A stretch of DNA of 64,000 nucleotides from Neurospora crassa OR74A (GCF_000182925.2 NC_026504.1:1178001-1242000), one strand, 5' to 3'. Counted from the first letter of the stretch, positions 46,656 to 57,516 are shown. A program made the numbers and translations. The notes: a model not told the origin generated them from the sequence alone.

Positions 46656-48308
46656 ATGGACACGGCAACTGACGTACCAAAGAAAAGGAGAGCGCTGCCC
46701 TTCAAGCGCACCGTTGCACGCACACCAGCCAACGAGCCACCCCCAAGCCATGCGCCAGAGCACAATTCTGACCAAGATGACCCTCTCGCCCTCTTTCGGC
46801 GATCAAAGGATGTTTTCCCCATGGTCCTGGAGGACCTGCAGCGGGCATCATCAGAGGAAAAGGTGAAGCCTTCCGAGTCGCCAAAGGAAGGGCATGTCAA
46901 CAAGAAAAGGAGGGTGTCGTCCAATGTCGAAGGTGACAATGAAGCACCTCTCGGCGCCAGCTCTTCGAGCGTATCAGCACTGAGTAGGACGTCTGCATCG
47001 CGCGTTGACTCCGACGATGACGACCTGATCATGGACGTCAAGGGTAAAGGGAAAGAGATCGTACGGCCCGACAAAGCCCGGGTACCGACTCCCCGAAAGC
47101 CTCTTTCAACCACACCAAGAAAGTCGGGGACGCCATCCAAGAAACGCTTCGCCTTTAGCGACGACGAAGACGATCATGGGAAGGACGACCTGTACTCCCC
47201 ACATTCAAAGCGCCGCAACCCCGACCGCTTCTCTCCAAAACCTACCGCACTCGGCCGCAGCACCCGGGCCACTCAGCGCGGCAGGTCGCCGCTGGAAGGT
47301 GTTGAGACCTCCTTCAACCTCCCCGGCGCATCCTCCACCTCCAAGAGGAAACCTTTTCAACCCGCTGCCCTCGACTCCGACAACGACTCGGACCTCGAAG
47401 TCTCCGAAGTCCGCCCCAAGAAGCGCTCCGCTTCTTTCTCATCTTCTCCACCACCAGCACCATCCGCAACCGACCCAGATCATGAAGCCACTATCGTCGC
47501 CGATAAGGCCGACGACGACGATGATTTTGCGAAATGGGTCACCAAAGCCGCGGCGCTAGAAGCCGACCAGGCCAACTGGACAATTGACGTGCTAGTCACT
47601 TCGCGAATGCCACACACCAAGCCGCTTACTGCGCGGCGACGGATGAAGCAAGGTCTCAAGCTGATTTTAGACACGTGGATCCGACAGCAGGTGCTCCACG
47701 GTTGCGAAATCCCCGAGGACATGGTGGGCAAGCTGTTCTTGACGTTTAAAGGGAACCGAATTTACGGCAACAGCACCATTGCTTCGTTGGGAGTCAAGGT
47801 GGACGCCAATGGCGTGTTGCAGCTGCCTCCTGGTGCCATGACGAGCCGAGAGGCCATGGAGGGGTATGTCATCCAGGGGGGAAAAATTGGACTGGTGTTG
47901 GAGGTTTGGCACGAGGAGTTTTATGAGGAAGAGCTTACGAAGGAGAAGAGGCGGAGGGAGAGGGAGTTGGGGCTGATTGACGATGACGATGACGAAGACC
48001 AGCAAAGCGGAACTGGTGTGTCTGGTGCCAATGGATGGTCCAGAGGTGGCAGTGAGGCTGCTGAGGTCAAGAAGACCAAGATCAAAGTGGTACTCAAGGC
48101 CAAAGACCTCCAACCGCTCAAGATCGCGGTTTATGAGGATACGCCGGTCAGTACCATGGTGCAGGTTTTCCGGAAGCAGAGAGATATCAAGCCGGAGCAG
48201 ACTGTCGTGATACAGTTTGACGGCGAGGAGCTGAACGAGAACATGCTGGTTGGGGCGATGGACATTGAGAGGGACGAGACCAATCAGTTTGAGGTCTACA
48301 TCAAGTAG
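46656..48308 (+). CDS. Rad60/Esc2/NIP45-type protein with SUMO-like domains
   Basis: Intronless, 550 residues from ATG 46656 in strong context (CACCATGG); the in-frame TTG nine bases earlier is not used. The first 300 residues are disordered, charged and rich in KKRR and SDDD patches (several nuclear localisation-like clusters, acidic SIM-like stretches). A first SUMO-like domain is likely at about 307-395 (WTIDVLVTSRMPHTKPLT, then GNRIYGNSTIASLGV). The second at the very C-terminus (about 472-550) is clear: IKVVLKAKDLQPLKIAV, then MVQVFRKQRDI, then VVIQFDGEELNENM, ending FEVYIK without a processed Gly-Gly, as in Rad60, Esc2 and NIP45. These act in the nucleus with Ubc9, STUbL ligases and Smc5/6 to repair stalled forks. 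A polyadenylation-like AATAAA follows shortly after the stop. Confidence 0.88.
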   Translation: MDTATDVPKKRRALPFKRTVARTPANEPPPSHAPEHNSDQDDPLALFRRSKDVFPMVLEDLQRASSEEKVKPSESPKEGHVNKKRRVSSNVEGDNEAPLGASSSSVSALSRTSASRVDSDDDDLIMDVKGKGKEIVRPDKARVPTPRKPLSTTPRKSGTPSKKRFAFSDDEDDHGKDDLYSPHSKRRNPDRFSPKPTALGRSTRATQRGRSPLEGVETSFNLPGASSTSKRKPFQPAALDSDNDSDLEVSEVRPKKRSASFSSSPPPAPSATDPDHEATIVADKADDDDDFAKWVTKAAALEADQANWTIDVLVTSRMPHTKPLTARRRMKQGLKLILDTWIRQQVLHGCEIPEDMVGKLFLTFKGNRIYGNSTIASLGVKVDANGVLQLPPGAMTSREAMEGYVIQGGKIGLVLEVWHEEFYEEELTKEKRRRERELGLIDDDDDEDQQSGTGVSGANGWSRGGSEAAEVKKTKIKVVLKAKDLQPLKIAVYEDTPVSTMVQVFRKQRDIKPEQTVVIQFDGEELNENMLVGAMDIERDETNQFEVYIK

Positions 48309-49408
48309 TGTATGACCTGGAGAATAAACATGGAGACTGGGTTTTGGGAGACGTTATTCGCACATTTCTTTAGCTGTTATGGGGTTGGAGTTTACCGGGC
48401 TTATTCGTCAGGCCTACGAAATCGGCGGTGACTAGTGGATTATTGTTTTTGCTTAAAGTTGTGACAGATGATTACGGAGTTTGGAGTGTTGCAAGTCCTT
48501 CCAGGACACGGTTCATGGTGCGGAGGTGGTACCCTAGCTCTTCAGAAGATACCCATACGTATATCACTTTTTGCTACGTCTTGCCTTCACTTTATTTCAA
48601 CAAGCTTGATGAGTCATGGGAGTTGGTCAGTCAGAGCACAAAAAGAGCCTCCTCGGGTTAAGATGGTCTCATCCCACCTATCGTAGGTGAATATCGAGGG
48701 GTTTGACTATGCTCTATCTGCTATTTCGATATACGGTTCGCCATCTGGACTGTAAAACAAACAAGACCTTTACTTATGCGGAACAAGCGAGATAAGAGAA
48801 TGGATGGAAATAACTACTACTTGTATGACCTGAAGAAACCAATCTATCGTGGCTCACCTGGCTACATTGGTGCCCATCACATCAGCTCCTTACATTTTGC
48901 TTGATTTGCCGTCACCATGGAATTGAACCTCAACCAAATGAGCGCACTGGATCAGTTTCCCACATCACTTTCTCTGCACAATAATCGACCTTGCCAGCCA
49001 ATATGCACTAAACCGCCTTTTGGTGAATATCTCTGTTCATTGTCTTCTCTTCTCGTCCTCCGGGTATAGATCATAACCACACATTGAAAGATTCGCAAGG
49101 CGGTAGCTCCCCAATATCCCGTCCTCTTCCTCCCGCTTCTACACACCTTCGTAGATATCCCCAGCATGACTGACTGAATCGCCCATTTCAAACTCTCCAA
49201 ACTCAAAGCAAAAGCATAATGAACTCCTAAACGCCAGAACCCTTTTTAAGCGTAGCTCCCGAAATGCCACCTTCGCCCCTTATGTGATGAAAACCGTCGA
49301 TTTTTTGTTGACTGAACCATGCAGCCCCGTGCGTGAACCATTCATTAGGTGAGAATAGCGGCAATAGAAGTGTAACACATTGTTGCCGTTTTTCGTGAAA
49401 GAAAGAGC
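48309..49408. other. 1.1 kb convergent intergenic region
   Basis: 3' ends of the Rad60-like and PNO1 genes. No frame, RNA gene or notable repeat seen. Confidence 0.5.
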
Positions 49409-50313
49409 TTAGAATCTCTCCTTTTGCCTCGAGGCAATGATCCGGAGGTTGTTGTACACCTTGCCGGGCTGGTGTCCGAGAATGAGGGAGACGACGGACT
49501 CGCGGGCCATGCCAATGTTCTCGAAGGCACCGAGGATATGAACGCGGGAGCCGGCGAGGACGATTCTGGTTTTTGTGGCTTTTCACATCTTGTCAGTACT
49601 TCTGCGTCATCTCTTCCATTCTCCCATAATGGTGAACGTACCATTCTCAATCGCAAACTTGGTCTTTCCGTCCTTGCCTGCAATACGACCAATCGCACGT
49701 CCCAGAGCATCGGGGCCAAGGGTCTGACGGACATCCTTGACATCGAAGGACTGGATATAGAGCGAATCGAGACGGAGCAGGGCAATGGCGTCGTCAATGT
49801 CGAAGCCCATGGCGAAGGCGGAGACGAAATCGGCACCCATCTGCAGGGATTCGGGGGTGGTGGTGTGTCTGCTGGAGCGGAGCTCGACGCGCTTCTCCTT
49901 GATGTTCATGCGGACCTGGAGCTTGCAGTGCTCTACAAGTGGGGGGTAGCTGATTGGAAAACAGTCAGTCTTCCTTGCCCAAACATTCACACATGTTTCC
50001 GTAGTTTTCCGTCTCACATCTTGGTCCAATTGGCCTTGAGGGCCGACATGCGGTTTGGCGGGATACCAATTTTCCTGGTCTCTGCGCGGCGAATGATCTG
50101 GACGTCCTGGCCGGGGGCGAAACGGGGGCGGCCCTCCTCGTCTACAGCCATCTGCACATCTTGGTCATTGGAAGGGGGAGCGGCGGCGCTGGGATCGGTG
50201 AGGTTGACGGCCTCGTTGACATCGAGAATGAGCTCGTCCTCTTGCTCGGTCTGGATAGGAATCTGGGCGGCGGGAGCCTTGACAGGCTGACGAAGTGCTG
50301 TTGGCGCAGGCAT
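49409..50313 (-). CDS. pno1: PNO1/Dim2 KH-domain ribosome assembly factor
   Basis: Three exons, 50313-50018, 49949-49642 and 49578-49409 (introns 68 and 63 bp), encode 257 residues, close to the family length. PNO1 (Dim2) binds the 3' end region of pre-18S rRNA in the nucleolus and cytoplasm, partners the nuclease Nob1 and the methylase Dim1, and is essential for 40S maturation. Seen: disordered acidic N-terminus, then RKIGIPPNRMSALKANWTKIYPPLVEH, the first atypical KH domain, ALLRLDSLYIQSFDVKDVRQTL, the second KH with GRAIGRIAGKDGKTKFAIENATKTRIVLAGSRVH in broken form, and the very conserved end GHQPGKVYNNLRIIASRQKERF. I have given these as recognised blocks; both junctions restore the family sequence. 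Divergent from MDM31 over 0.68 kb. Confidence 0.95.
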
Positions 50314-50992
50314 GTTGGGCGAGATGTGTTGTTTATCGGTGGGTGATGGTCAAGGGGCCGAGTCGGGTTGTTTGTTGATTAAAGTCGGTAGTATTTTGGG
50401 AAATCGCCGGCCAAGAGTAATGGCAGATTTTTCGAAAATCGGGTGGAGGAGAGACTGGTGACGGGCGACGAAAGAAGTGTCGGGATGCTGGGTTACAGTC
50501 GTGAATTGCGGAGATCTGGGAGTCGAAGTTCTGCCTTTTTGCGCCGTCGGTCTCTAGAATTTTGATGTTTATCGATTTTGATAGCGCAGAGGGGAAATTC
50601 TTGACAAAAAGCAGTGGATCCACAAAAGAGTACCCAAGTGAAGCTTATCGATTGGCTGCATGGGGGCTAGGACCCTTGCCAATCGCAACGCCCATGCACT
50701 AACAGTTACCGAGGAATCCCTGTAATCCCAAGGTTAGCGTCATTGACGCACTTTTGACGGGGACCTGGACCGGCAGCTTTTTCAAACTCCAGGTTCTTGG
50801 TCAGAGCAGGAGCACCATCATATGTCATTCTAGACTCGGCCCACCACCAAGCAACAACATCTGATTTTCAGCCTCGAGGACCGACCATGGATACGGCACC
50901 GAGCTGTCGTCATCACCATCGTCGCTGAAAACATAGGAAAAAAAAAAGGAACAGGTCGGTCCCTTACTCGGTCGACAGTATGAATTTCAACA
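50314..50992. promoter_or_regulatory. Divergent promoter, PNO1 and MDM31
   Basis: Serves both outward genes. An upstream ORF for MDM31 begins in its last bases (50980). Confidence 0.5.
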
Positions 50993-51003
50993 ATGTCTAC
51001 TAG
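50980..51003 (+). promoter_or_regulatory. Seven-codon upstream ORF overlapping the MDM31 start
   Basis: ATG AAT TTC AAC AAT GTC TAC TAG; the main ATG at 50993 lies inside it in another frame. Both start codons have A at -3. If the transcript starts upstream, ribosomes using the first ATG would pass the main one. Confidence 0.6.
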
Positions 51004-53413
51004 CGCTACGACGACCCAGCTGGGCCGCCAGCTATGGTCTTCAGTACGAGATCTTCACACCACCTCGAATCTCTTCACAGCCGCGATACTGCTTCCAACT
51101 TGTCAGCCATTACTGAGTCGTCAAAGTCTTGGACTTGGCCCCTCGACATCGCTGGGGTCCCATCAGCGATACGGACAGCAGCAGAGCACGCGACAATTTA
51201 CCTCTTCCGCAAGTCGCTTTTTCTTCCCAGCAACAAAATCGCAAAGACTACACTATCAACAGTCACAACCATCCCATAATGTCCTACGAAGCTGTACCTC
51301 CGGAGGCCTACTCCTCCTTGGGCTCACCACCAGCCCCTCTCCAACGAGCACGGTAGAGGCATCCGCACTATCCGGCAATGCCGCGCAAAAGGCAAAAATG
51401 GGCCACTTGGCTCGGCAGGCTTTACTCTTGCGAAGGATACGACAGAACACCACGACCACAACGTTATGCAAGACAGGAAAGCGATTCCAAAGTTCGGGCA
51501 AAGAGACCAAGGGTGATCATGACGAGACCAAGGCCGAAGCCAAGTCTTCTACAATTTCTCCTCAGCAAAAGTCCGAGCAACCACAGCAGCCACCGAATAC
51601 CGAGACGGCTTCCGGTTCTGGTTCCCAGCCGACTCCCGCACATGAATCAATAGCAGATTCCATGTCTAAATACCTTCACCTTCCTCACCTCCCCCATTTG
51701 CCTCATCGGCCCACAAAAGAAGAGCTTCTGGCGGCAGCAAGCGGGTTCTGGTCGCGTCTCAAGGTCCGATTCAAGTGGTTCTCCATCAGGAGCATGCGCC
51801 CCTGGAACGCCGACGAATGGGGAGCGTTTGTGTCCTTCTTCTTATTCGGTCATTTGGTCTGGATTCTTGTTGGCACAACTACCTTCTTCTCCCTCATCAT
51901 CCTCTTTATCAACACGGTGTTTGCCCAGGAAACGCTGGCCAAGTGGATCGGAGACTACCTGACCCAATCTGCTGGCCTTACTGTTGTCTTCGAGTCGGCT
52001 ATTGTGCCCAAATGGGGAGATGGTGTCATCACTTTCCGCAATGTTTTCGTTTCTCGGAGACCTGGTCAGCCCAAGTCTTCCGTCAAGAAGGGTTCTTCCG
52101 AAGCTGCGGCCGAAGCTGCTGCTGCTAAACAAGCCGCCGAGCAAGAAGGCACTGCCGTGGAAGAGGACGATGGCAATTACACACAGTTTGACGTCACTAT
52201 AGACACCGTGAACGTGGCTTTATCTTTCCTCAAATGGTGGAACGGAAAGGGTCTCCTCAAAGACGTCGAAATAAAGGGTGTTCGAGGCGTTGTTGACAGG
52301 ACTTCGGTTGTCTGGGGCAACGAGGACCTCAACCCCCTTGACTTCAGACAGGAACATAACCCTGGCGACTTTGAACTGGATCACTTCAAGATGGAAGACT
52401 TGCTGGTCACCGTCCACCAACCGGGCGGTTTCCGGCCCTTTTCCGTTTCCATCTTCTCCTGCGAGCTGCCTCAGCTACGAAAACAATGGCTGTTTTATGA
52501 CTTTTTGTCAGCAAATCACATGTCCGGATCATTCGATGGATCACTATTCACCATTCATCCCAGACAGATCCACGGTGTGTCCGCAGCAGATAACGGCCGT
52601 CACCACCAAGACGAGTTCGGTTCTCCCTCGGCCTGGAAGAAGTTCTCCCGACTACGGATTGATGGGCTGAAGATTGACCACTTGAACCGCGGTGTAGAAG
52701 GACCGTTTGGCTGGATTTACGAAGGCAACGTCGATATGATTGCCGACATCATGTTCCCTGCGGATCCTGAGGAGGGTCTAAGCAAGGTTGTCGCCGAGTT
52801 TTACGACAAAATGGAAGAAGCCGTAACCAGCAACCGCTACCTCAAGATTCTAGACGGCAACATTTCTCCCAACAGCCGAAGCAACACCAACAGCCCCACC
52901 CTCGAAAGCGGGCCAATTCCGGAATCTGCCTCTGACATCGACCTCACCGGCCACCACGACGAGCTCCCCACCTCGGAGCAGCACTTCCCCCCCTTGATCC
53001 CTCCCGCGACTCCCAAAGAGCCAGCCCCGATTGAAGAAACTCCCTCCTATCTAGTCATGGACCTTCGCATCCACCTCAACGACGTCCGCGCCGCTGTCCC
53101 TCTGTTCAACAACCCACACATGAGCTACGTGAACCAAGCCCTAGTACGGCCCATCGTCGCCTACATCAACGCCAAGCGCACCTACATCCCCATCAGTTGC
53201 CGGATCGTAAAGCGGCTGACGGACTTTGACGGAGCTTGGACCGTTTGGGACTGTGGGCTGATGGACGATATGAGCGCCGAGGTGTACCGTGCTTTTGCCA
53301 GAAACGTAGAGGATCAGCAAAGTAGGGTGAGGAGATTCAAGCGCGTGGGACTGTGGACGGTCAGTCTCGTGGTACATGCGTTGCTGGCTGGCGTGGCGGG
53401 AGACTTGATGTGA
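50993..53413 (+). CDS. mdm31: MDM31/MDM32-type mitochondrial inner membrane protein
   Basis: Intronless, 806 residues. MDM31 and MDM32 are inner-membrane proteins needed for mitochondrial shape and DNA nucleoid stability, and for lipid homeostasis in yeast. The N-terminus (about 1-150) is Ser/Gln/Arg-rich with few acids, as in a mitochondrial presequence. A Pro/Gln/Glu linker precedes PTKEELLAAASGFWSRLKVRFKWFSIRSMRPWN, a family block given here as two adjoining parts, then a first membrane helix (EWGAFVSFFLFGHLVWILVG onward, about 275-310). The middle carries the large conserved domain (ESAIVPKWGDGVITF, DVTIDTVNVALSFLKWW, LLKDVEIKGVRGVVDR, FSVSIFSCELPQLRKQW). A last hydrophobic stretch (VGLWTVSLVVHALLAGVAGDL) ends the protein. 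Whether it is the MDM31 or the MDM32 paralogue is a judgement. Confidence 0.88.
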   Translation: MSTSATTTQLGRQLWSSVRDLHTTSNLFTAAILLPTCQPLLSRQSLGLGPSTSLGSHQRYGQQQSTRQFTSSASRFFFPATKSQRLHYQQSQPSHNVLRSCTSGGLLLLGLTTSPSPTSTVEASALSGNAAQKAKMGHLARQALLLRRIRQNTTTTTLCKTGKRFQSSGKETKGDHDETKAEAKSSTISPQQKSEQPQQPPNTETASGSGSQPTPAHESIADSMSKYLHLPHLPHLPHRPTKEELLAAASGFWSRLKVRFKWFSIRSMRPWNADEWGAFVSFFLFGHLVWILVGTTTFFSLIILFINTVFAQETLAKWIGDYLTQSAGLTVVFESAIVPKWGDGVITFRNVFVSRRPGQPKSSVKKGSSEAAAEAAAAKQAAEQEGTAVEEDDGNYTQFDVTIDTVNVALSFLKWWNGKGLLKDVEIKGVRGVVDRTSVVWGNEDLNPLDFRQEHNPGDFELDHFKMEDLLVTVHQPGGFRPFSVSIFSCELPQLRKQWLFYDFLSANHMSGSFDGSLFTIHPRQIHGVSAADNGRHHQDEFGSPSAWKKFSRLRIDGLKIDHLNRGVEGPFGWIYEGNVDMIADIMFPADPEEGLSKVVAEFYDKMEEAVTSNRYLKILDGNISPNSRSNTNSPTLESGPIPESASDIDLTGHHDELPTSEQHFPPLIPPATPKEPAPIEETPSYLVMDLRIHLNDVRAAVPLFNNPHMSYVNQALVRPIVAYINAKRTYIPISCRIVKRLTDFDGAWTVWDCGLMDDMSAEVYRAFARNVEDQQSRVRRFKRVGLWTVSLVVHALLAGVAGDLM

Positions 53414-54579
53414 GCCGTCATTGGATATGACACTGACGATTATAGACTTTTGCCTGTATTTTATCAGGCGGGTAGAGGAAAAGTCTTGTTTTGTGACGAT
53501 ATGGGGTTGTGTTGTACTATCCTTTTTTCTCTCTCTCTTCTCTACTTTACTTTACCGTGAGGGGGTTACCATACCTTTCCAAGCGGTATTTCACTGTACT
53601 ATACATACATCAAACATACTTATATGGCTCTGAAAAACAGGAGCTCGAAGGAACAGACAGGCAGGCAGGCAGGCAGGCAGGTTATGGTTATGAACAGGAG
53701 GGAGGGGATTTGAAACTGGTTTACGCTCTTAATGACCCGGACGGATCGAATTACTGGCTGGAATCATATGAATGCGGGAGGCGAGGTGTTTTGTGTGCCC
53801 TGGTTTTGTTGTCAGTGATGATGGTTGCTCAGGGCAGATCAACATCGCGATCGGAGTTTTAAGTGTTTTGATTAGGGTACAGCAACATTGTCTGAAAAGT
53901 TCACATGGTGTTCATGGTCGGGAAATATCACCTGTTCACTGGTGTAAGTTTCTGAGAGGGTTCTGAGATGGTGACTGAAATAGTGTTGGTTGTAATTTTA
54001 GCCATGGCATCGATAAGAGAACCTCACACCAGGATGATATGCAGCCTGGACTTTCGAAACGTGATGCTCGCCTTCATTATTGAATGCACTCTAAATCTAC
54101 TTTCCCCCATGCTATATGGTATCTGCTGCCTTTTCCCGTCACCCCCAAGTCGCGACTCGATCAGTGCCCCAAGAGGCCATCCTCCTTTTTTCGTCCAGTC
54201 TGGCACTGATGACGACTCTGATCCCTCATGCATCCATCCAAGACATCATGCCACTGAACCTTACGTCCGGACGGCGGACGTGCCGTGACCGTTGCGCGGG
54301 TGTCGTGGTAGTCTACGCTTTCTTTTTACGCCATGAAACACACGCAACCGCTACTTTTTTGCTTCGCTCCGAATGCTTCCCGGGTGAGATGAGTATTATA
54401 CCTGGTGAAGGGGATGATTCTACATCCCTTGATGGGAAGAGGGACTCGAGGCCTCTCTTCCTCACAAAGCGAACGATTGTGATTTATCGGTAGAAATCTT
54501 TCACATGAAGTCATCACTAGAGCGAAACGTTAGCAATCGTTCCCCACGCGTATCTTTTCTCACTCCACCTCAAGCCAAC
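53414..54579. other. 1.17 kb convergent intergenic region
   Basis: 3' ends of MDM31 and eIF3j. A short GGCA tetranucleotide repeat at about 53657-53681. No gene seen. Confidence 0.5.
53657..53681. repeat. GGCA tetranucleotide microsatellite
   Basis: About six units of CAGG/GGCA in the MDM31 downstream region. Confidence 0.9.
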
Positions 54580-55697
54580 TTACTCTCCGAAAGCATCATC
54601 ATCATAAGTGTCGTGGGCCTCAGCAATGGCACCACCACGACCAACACCAGCGAGCGAGGTCTTTGTCTTGGCAGCCTTGCTCTTCTTGCCACCCTTTTCG
54701 GCAGCCTTCTCCTCCTTGAGCTTCTCGTTGCTGAGAGCAGTCAAGGTGCTAGCAATCTTCTTGATCTCGTCGCTCTTGAGGTCCTTGGCGAGCTGCTTGG
54801 AGAACTCCTGGAGGAAGAGGGTGTAGTGCGGCTTGGGCGAGAGCTTGCCGATCATGGGGCCAAGAGTGGTGCGGAGGGTCTCAAACTGGGTCTTGGTGGT
54901 AGGGTTGAACAAGGCCAAGGTCGAGATGTCGATGGTGTTGTTGGGGTCCTTGGGGTCGATCTGGACAATGGTGCCCTTGCTGACGACCTTGCGGTCGTTG
55001 CTGATGCCGATGCCGGCAAACAGGTCCTCAGCGTGTTTAAGATCGGACTCCTTCTGCTCGCGGCGGAGGCGCTCGCGGCGCTCGGCCTCGGTCTCCTCCT
55101 CCGCGTCCGAATCCTCAGCCAGCTGGCGGGCGCGCTCGGCCTGACGCTCGGCGATGCGCTGCGCCTTGGACTTCTTGTTGGCGGCGGCTTCGGCCTCAGC
55201 CTTGGCCTTGGCCTCGGCGGCCTTCTTCGCCTTCTCGCGCTCTACCTCGGAGTCCTCGGCGGCATCCCACGAGTCGAGAACGTCGCTCTCGTTTCCCTCC
55301 TCATCGTCGAAGCGGCGGCGGCCGGGGGCAAGGACAGGCGAGTTGGGGGCGGAAGACTCCTCCTCTTCCTCGTCTGTGGTGATGAGGGGTTAGTTAGTCT
55401 GGGTTTCGAACAGGTTGTGGTGGCGCAACAGGAAAGTCGATGCAAGAGTTGGTTCTGGTTGATCTGTATATATAGGCTGCGTCGCTGAAGTCCAATTCGC
55501 CTCAAACATGGAAGCCTCGAGGCATATGGCAATGTTAACAGCGTCTATCGCAAGCCGGCGCAGGCATCAGGCAGCCTTGTCACGGCGATCGCGGCCGCCC
55601 ACTTTCGCCGACATACACTGTTCGCGGGGTTCGTCTTGCGCAAAGAGGGAAAAGGCAAGGAGAGCGAGGAAGACTTACCCCACTTCTTTCCAGACAT
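54580..55697 (-). CDS. hcr1: Eukaryotic initiation factor 3 subunit j (HCR1)
   Basis: Two exons, 55697-55679 (MSGKKW plus one base) and 55373-54580, encode 270 residues. eIF3j binds the 40S decoding site, helps assemble and recycle initiation complexes and, in yeast, aids 20S rRNA processing. The 305 bp intron has GTAAGT, a CTAAC branch site and CACCACAG. After splicing the acidic start MSGKKWDEEEEESSAP is the family hallmark, followed by RRRFDDEEGNESDVLDSWD. A long Ala/Glu/Lys/Arg coiled coil (about 50-120) precedes the core (DLFAGIGISNDR, then TIDISTLALFNPTTKTQFE, then LGPMIGKLSPKPHYTLFLQEF). The tail ends in DTYDDDAFGE, close to the conserved DDFM-type acidic end. Converges on MDM31. Confidence 0.94.
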
Positions 55698-57328
55698 GTT
55701 TGCGATTTGGTAGTGACGATCTAGAAAACCGAACGGGTCTTTGCGACAACGATGTCTGGCGCGACGAGGAAAAGTTTGCGTGCTGTGGTTGGTTGTGTCC
55801 AAACTGCAAAAGAGAAGCCGATCGCAGTCTTGAGAAGTTGAAAAAGCGAGCAGGGGTCAGCCACCTTGAGTGTGGTTCCGTTCGCAGTGGGCAAAATAAC
55901 TAGGTATTGTTAGCGGGGTTAGAAGACCAACAGTGAAACAGCAACAGCGTTTCACAGGTTCTTCAAGGTTCTTTAACGTCTAAGATTTTAATACAATGCC
56001 AAAACTGCCAGGGAAAAGGGCTTTGTGACCAATTGGATTTCATTGAGAAGATGCCCGATGAAGATGAGGAGGAAAACCAGAACCTCCAGACGCCTGGGGC
56101 GGCTAGTCTTCAATACACAGGAATCGTCCCCATTTATTCCTCCCGTTTATGTTTTACCAAGCACCTGACTTCCTCGTACGTCTTGCTTGCTACCATCCCT
56201 TCTGAATAACCACTTCCTTCCCATCTTTGGTATATATCAATGCCTTCCCTCCAGAAGGCTTTATGCGGGGTCAGTGCTGTGTCGCACGGGCCCGTCAGTC
56301 AGGGTCGGTGCTGAGTCCTGACAAAAACCATCAGTTCGCCAACATGCCCGTCTTTATTTCCCTTTTTCTTTTCTTTTCGTTCTCTTATCTTTTAGGACAT
56401 CTTGTATATGCACGATGCATGCACCATATATGTACGGCCTCGGTCAAGCAGCATGTGCTAGGTGCAGCAGGCCTAGAAGGATGGCTTTTTGGAGAAGTCT
56501 GTTAACGCATGTGGAGAGAATGATTCATAAACAACTAGGTGGATGCTAAAGCTCTGCTCTTTCACCAAATGTTCTGGACCAGGAGTCACCCGAAAATGCC
56601 CTGCGTCGTCAATATTTTGTACACCACTTCCACCCCGCTTCCGACACGGGATAATATTTGGACACTTGCAATTGTTCCTTCGATCCTACACTCTACGAAT
56701 AACTACCACTGACGTCACAGCAAAGTTAGAAGTTTAACATGAAGCCATTCGCAACTTATGGCCCAAGACATTTGTTTGTATATTTGCAGGTTCGGAAGCA
56801 ACCAAGCCATTGCTCAGTCATGCTGTGTGTCCTATGAGAACAAGTGCGACTGGTGTTCCGTTTCCCTCCGCTCGCTATTACTGTCAGCAAAATCTCCAAC
56901 ACATAACTCGCCCAAGTGCCCTGTCAACCAACCAACCAACTATCAATGATCTCGAAATCTCCTGTGGCTGTCTTTGTGTTGAGTCACAATCCCCCAGTCT
57001 TAGTGTACTTGCTCAGGGGCTCGCTGTTCTTCTGGATATGTACAAGGCTAATCCCGAGAATGTTGCGGAAGTGGAACTGCGCCCTATGGCTTGTCACCCG
57101 GGAGGTCCCGACACCGCCAAACAACGACATCCAGCTGACCACCACAATCGATGCCCGGTTGCCACTTTGAGGATTCAAAATGAAATTTTGTCCTGGTTGA
57201 AGATCTGGAGCTTTCCGGGTTCCTTTCGCTAGCGCCCGCTATTTGCTTGTTCCTGGATTGTCTTGATGTTAAAAAATGGAGATTGCTTGGGCAGTGTCGG
57301 AACTCTATTGCTCCTTTGAGACCAGGGA

Positions 57329-57341
57329 CGGACAAACTCGG
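57329..57341 (+). promoter_or_regulatory. CGG-N7-CGG motif, probable alternative oxidase induction motif
   Basis: Two CGG direct repeats (57329-57331 and 57339-57341) stand seven bases apart, 172 bp before the aod-1 start. Genetic work in Neurospora defined an alternative oxidase induction motif of two CGG triplets with a 7 bp spacer, bound by the zinc-cluster factors AOD2 and AOD5. The spacing and position fit; identity with the published site is from memory. Confidence 0.75.
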
Positions 57342-57412
57342 TGTTTTCAGTCAGCTCTCGTATTCCAAATTTTTCCCTGAAAGGAGTTGCAACTGGGGGC
57401 AGGAAAGGACGA

Positions 57413-57418
57413 TATAAA
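57413..57418 (+). promoter_or_regulatory. TATA box of aod-1
   Basis: TATAAA lies 95 bp before the start codon and 72 bp after the CGG-N7-CGG motif, so transcription would be expected to begin near 57440-57455. Confidence 0.6.
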
Positions 57419-57447
57419 CGTCCCGTGTCTAGTGCTGTCCGACACAT

Positions 57448-57516
57448 ATGGACCATCATCACAAACCTCAAGCGAGTTCCATTACAACTTCACATCACTC
57501 CCTAAACTCTCGATGA
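57448..57516 (+). promoter_or_regulatory. 22-codon upstream ORF ending in an ATGA overlap with aod-1
   Basis: ATG at 57448 opens a His/Ser-rich frame (MDHHHKPQASS...) whose TGA (57514-57516) overlaps the aod-1 ATG (57513-57515) as ATGA. The main start has T at -3, a poor context. The expected transcription start is so near 57448 that only part of the transcripts may include it. Confidence 0.5.

Larger units (their letters stand above)
55698..57512. promoter_or_regulatory. 1.8 kb divergent region, eIF3j and aod-1
   Basis: Holds the eIF3j promoter on the left and the inducible aod-1 promoter on the right (CGG-N7-CGG motif, TATA box and an upstream ORF are listed separately). Open frames around 56.8-57.2 kb lack protein character. 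Confidence 0.6.

Noticed and set aside
54505-55488. 327-codon open frame on the + strand, Leu/Gly-rich
   Set aside because: It is the exact antisense of eIF3j; its composition follows from Glu/Lys/Ala codons on the other strand and it has no domain.
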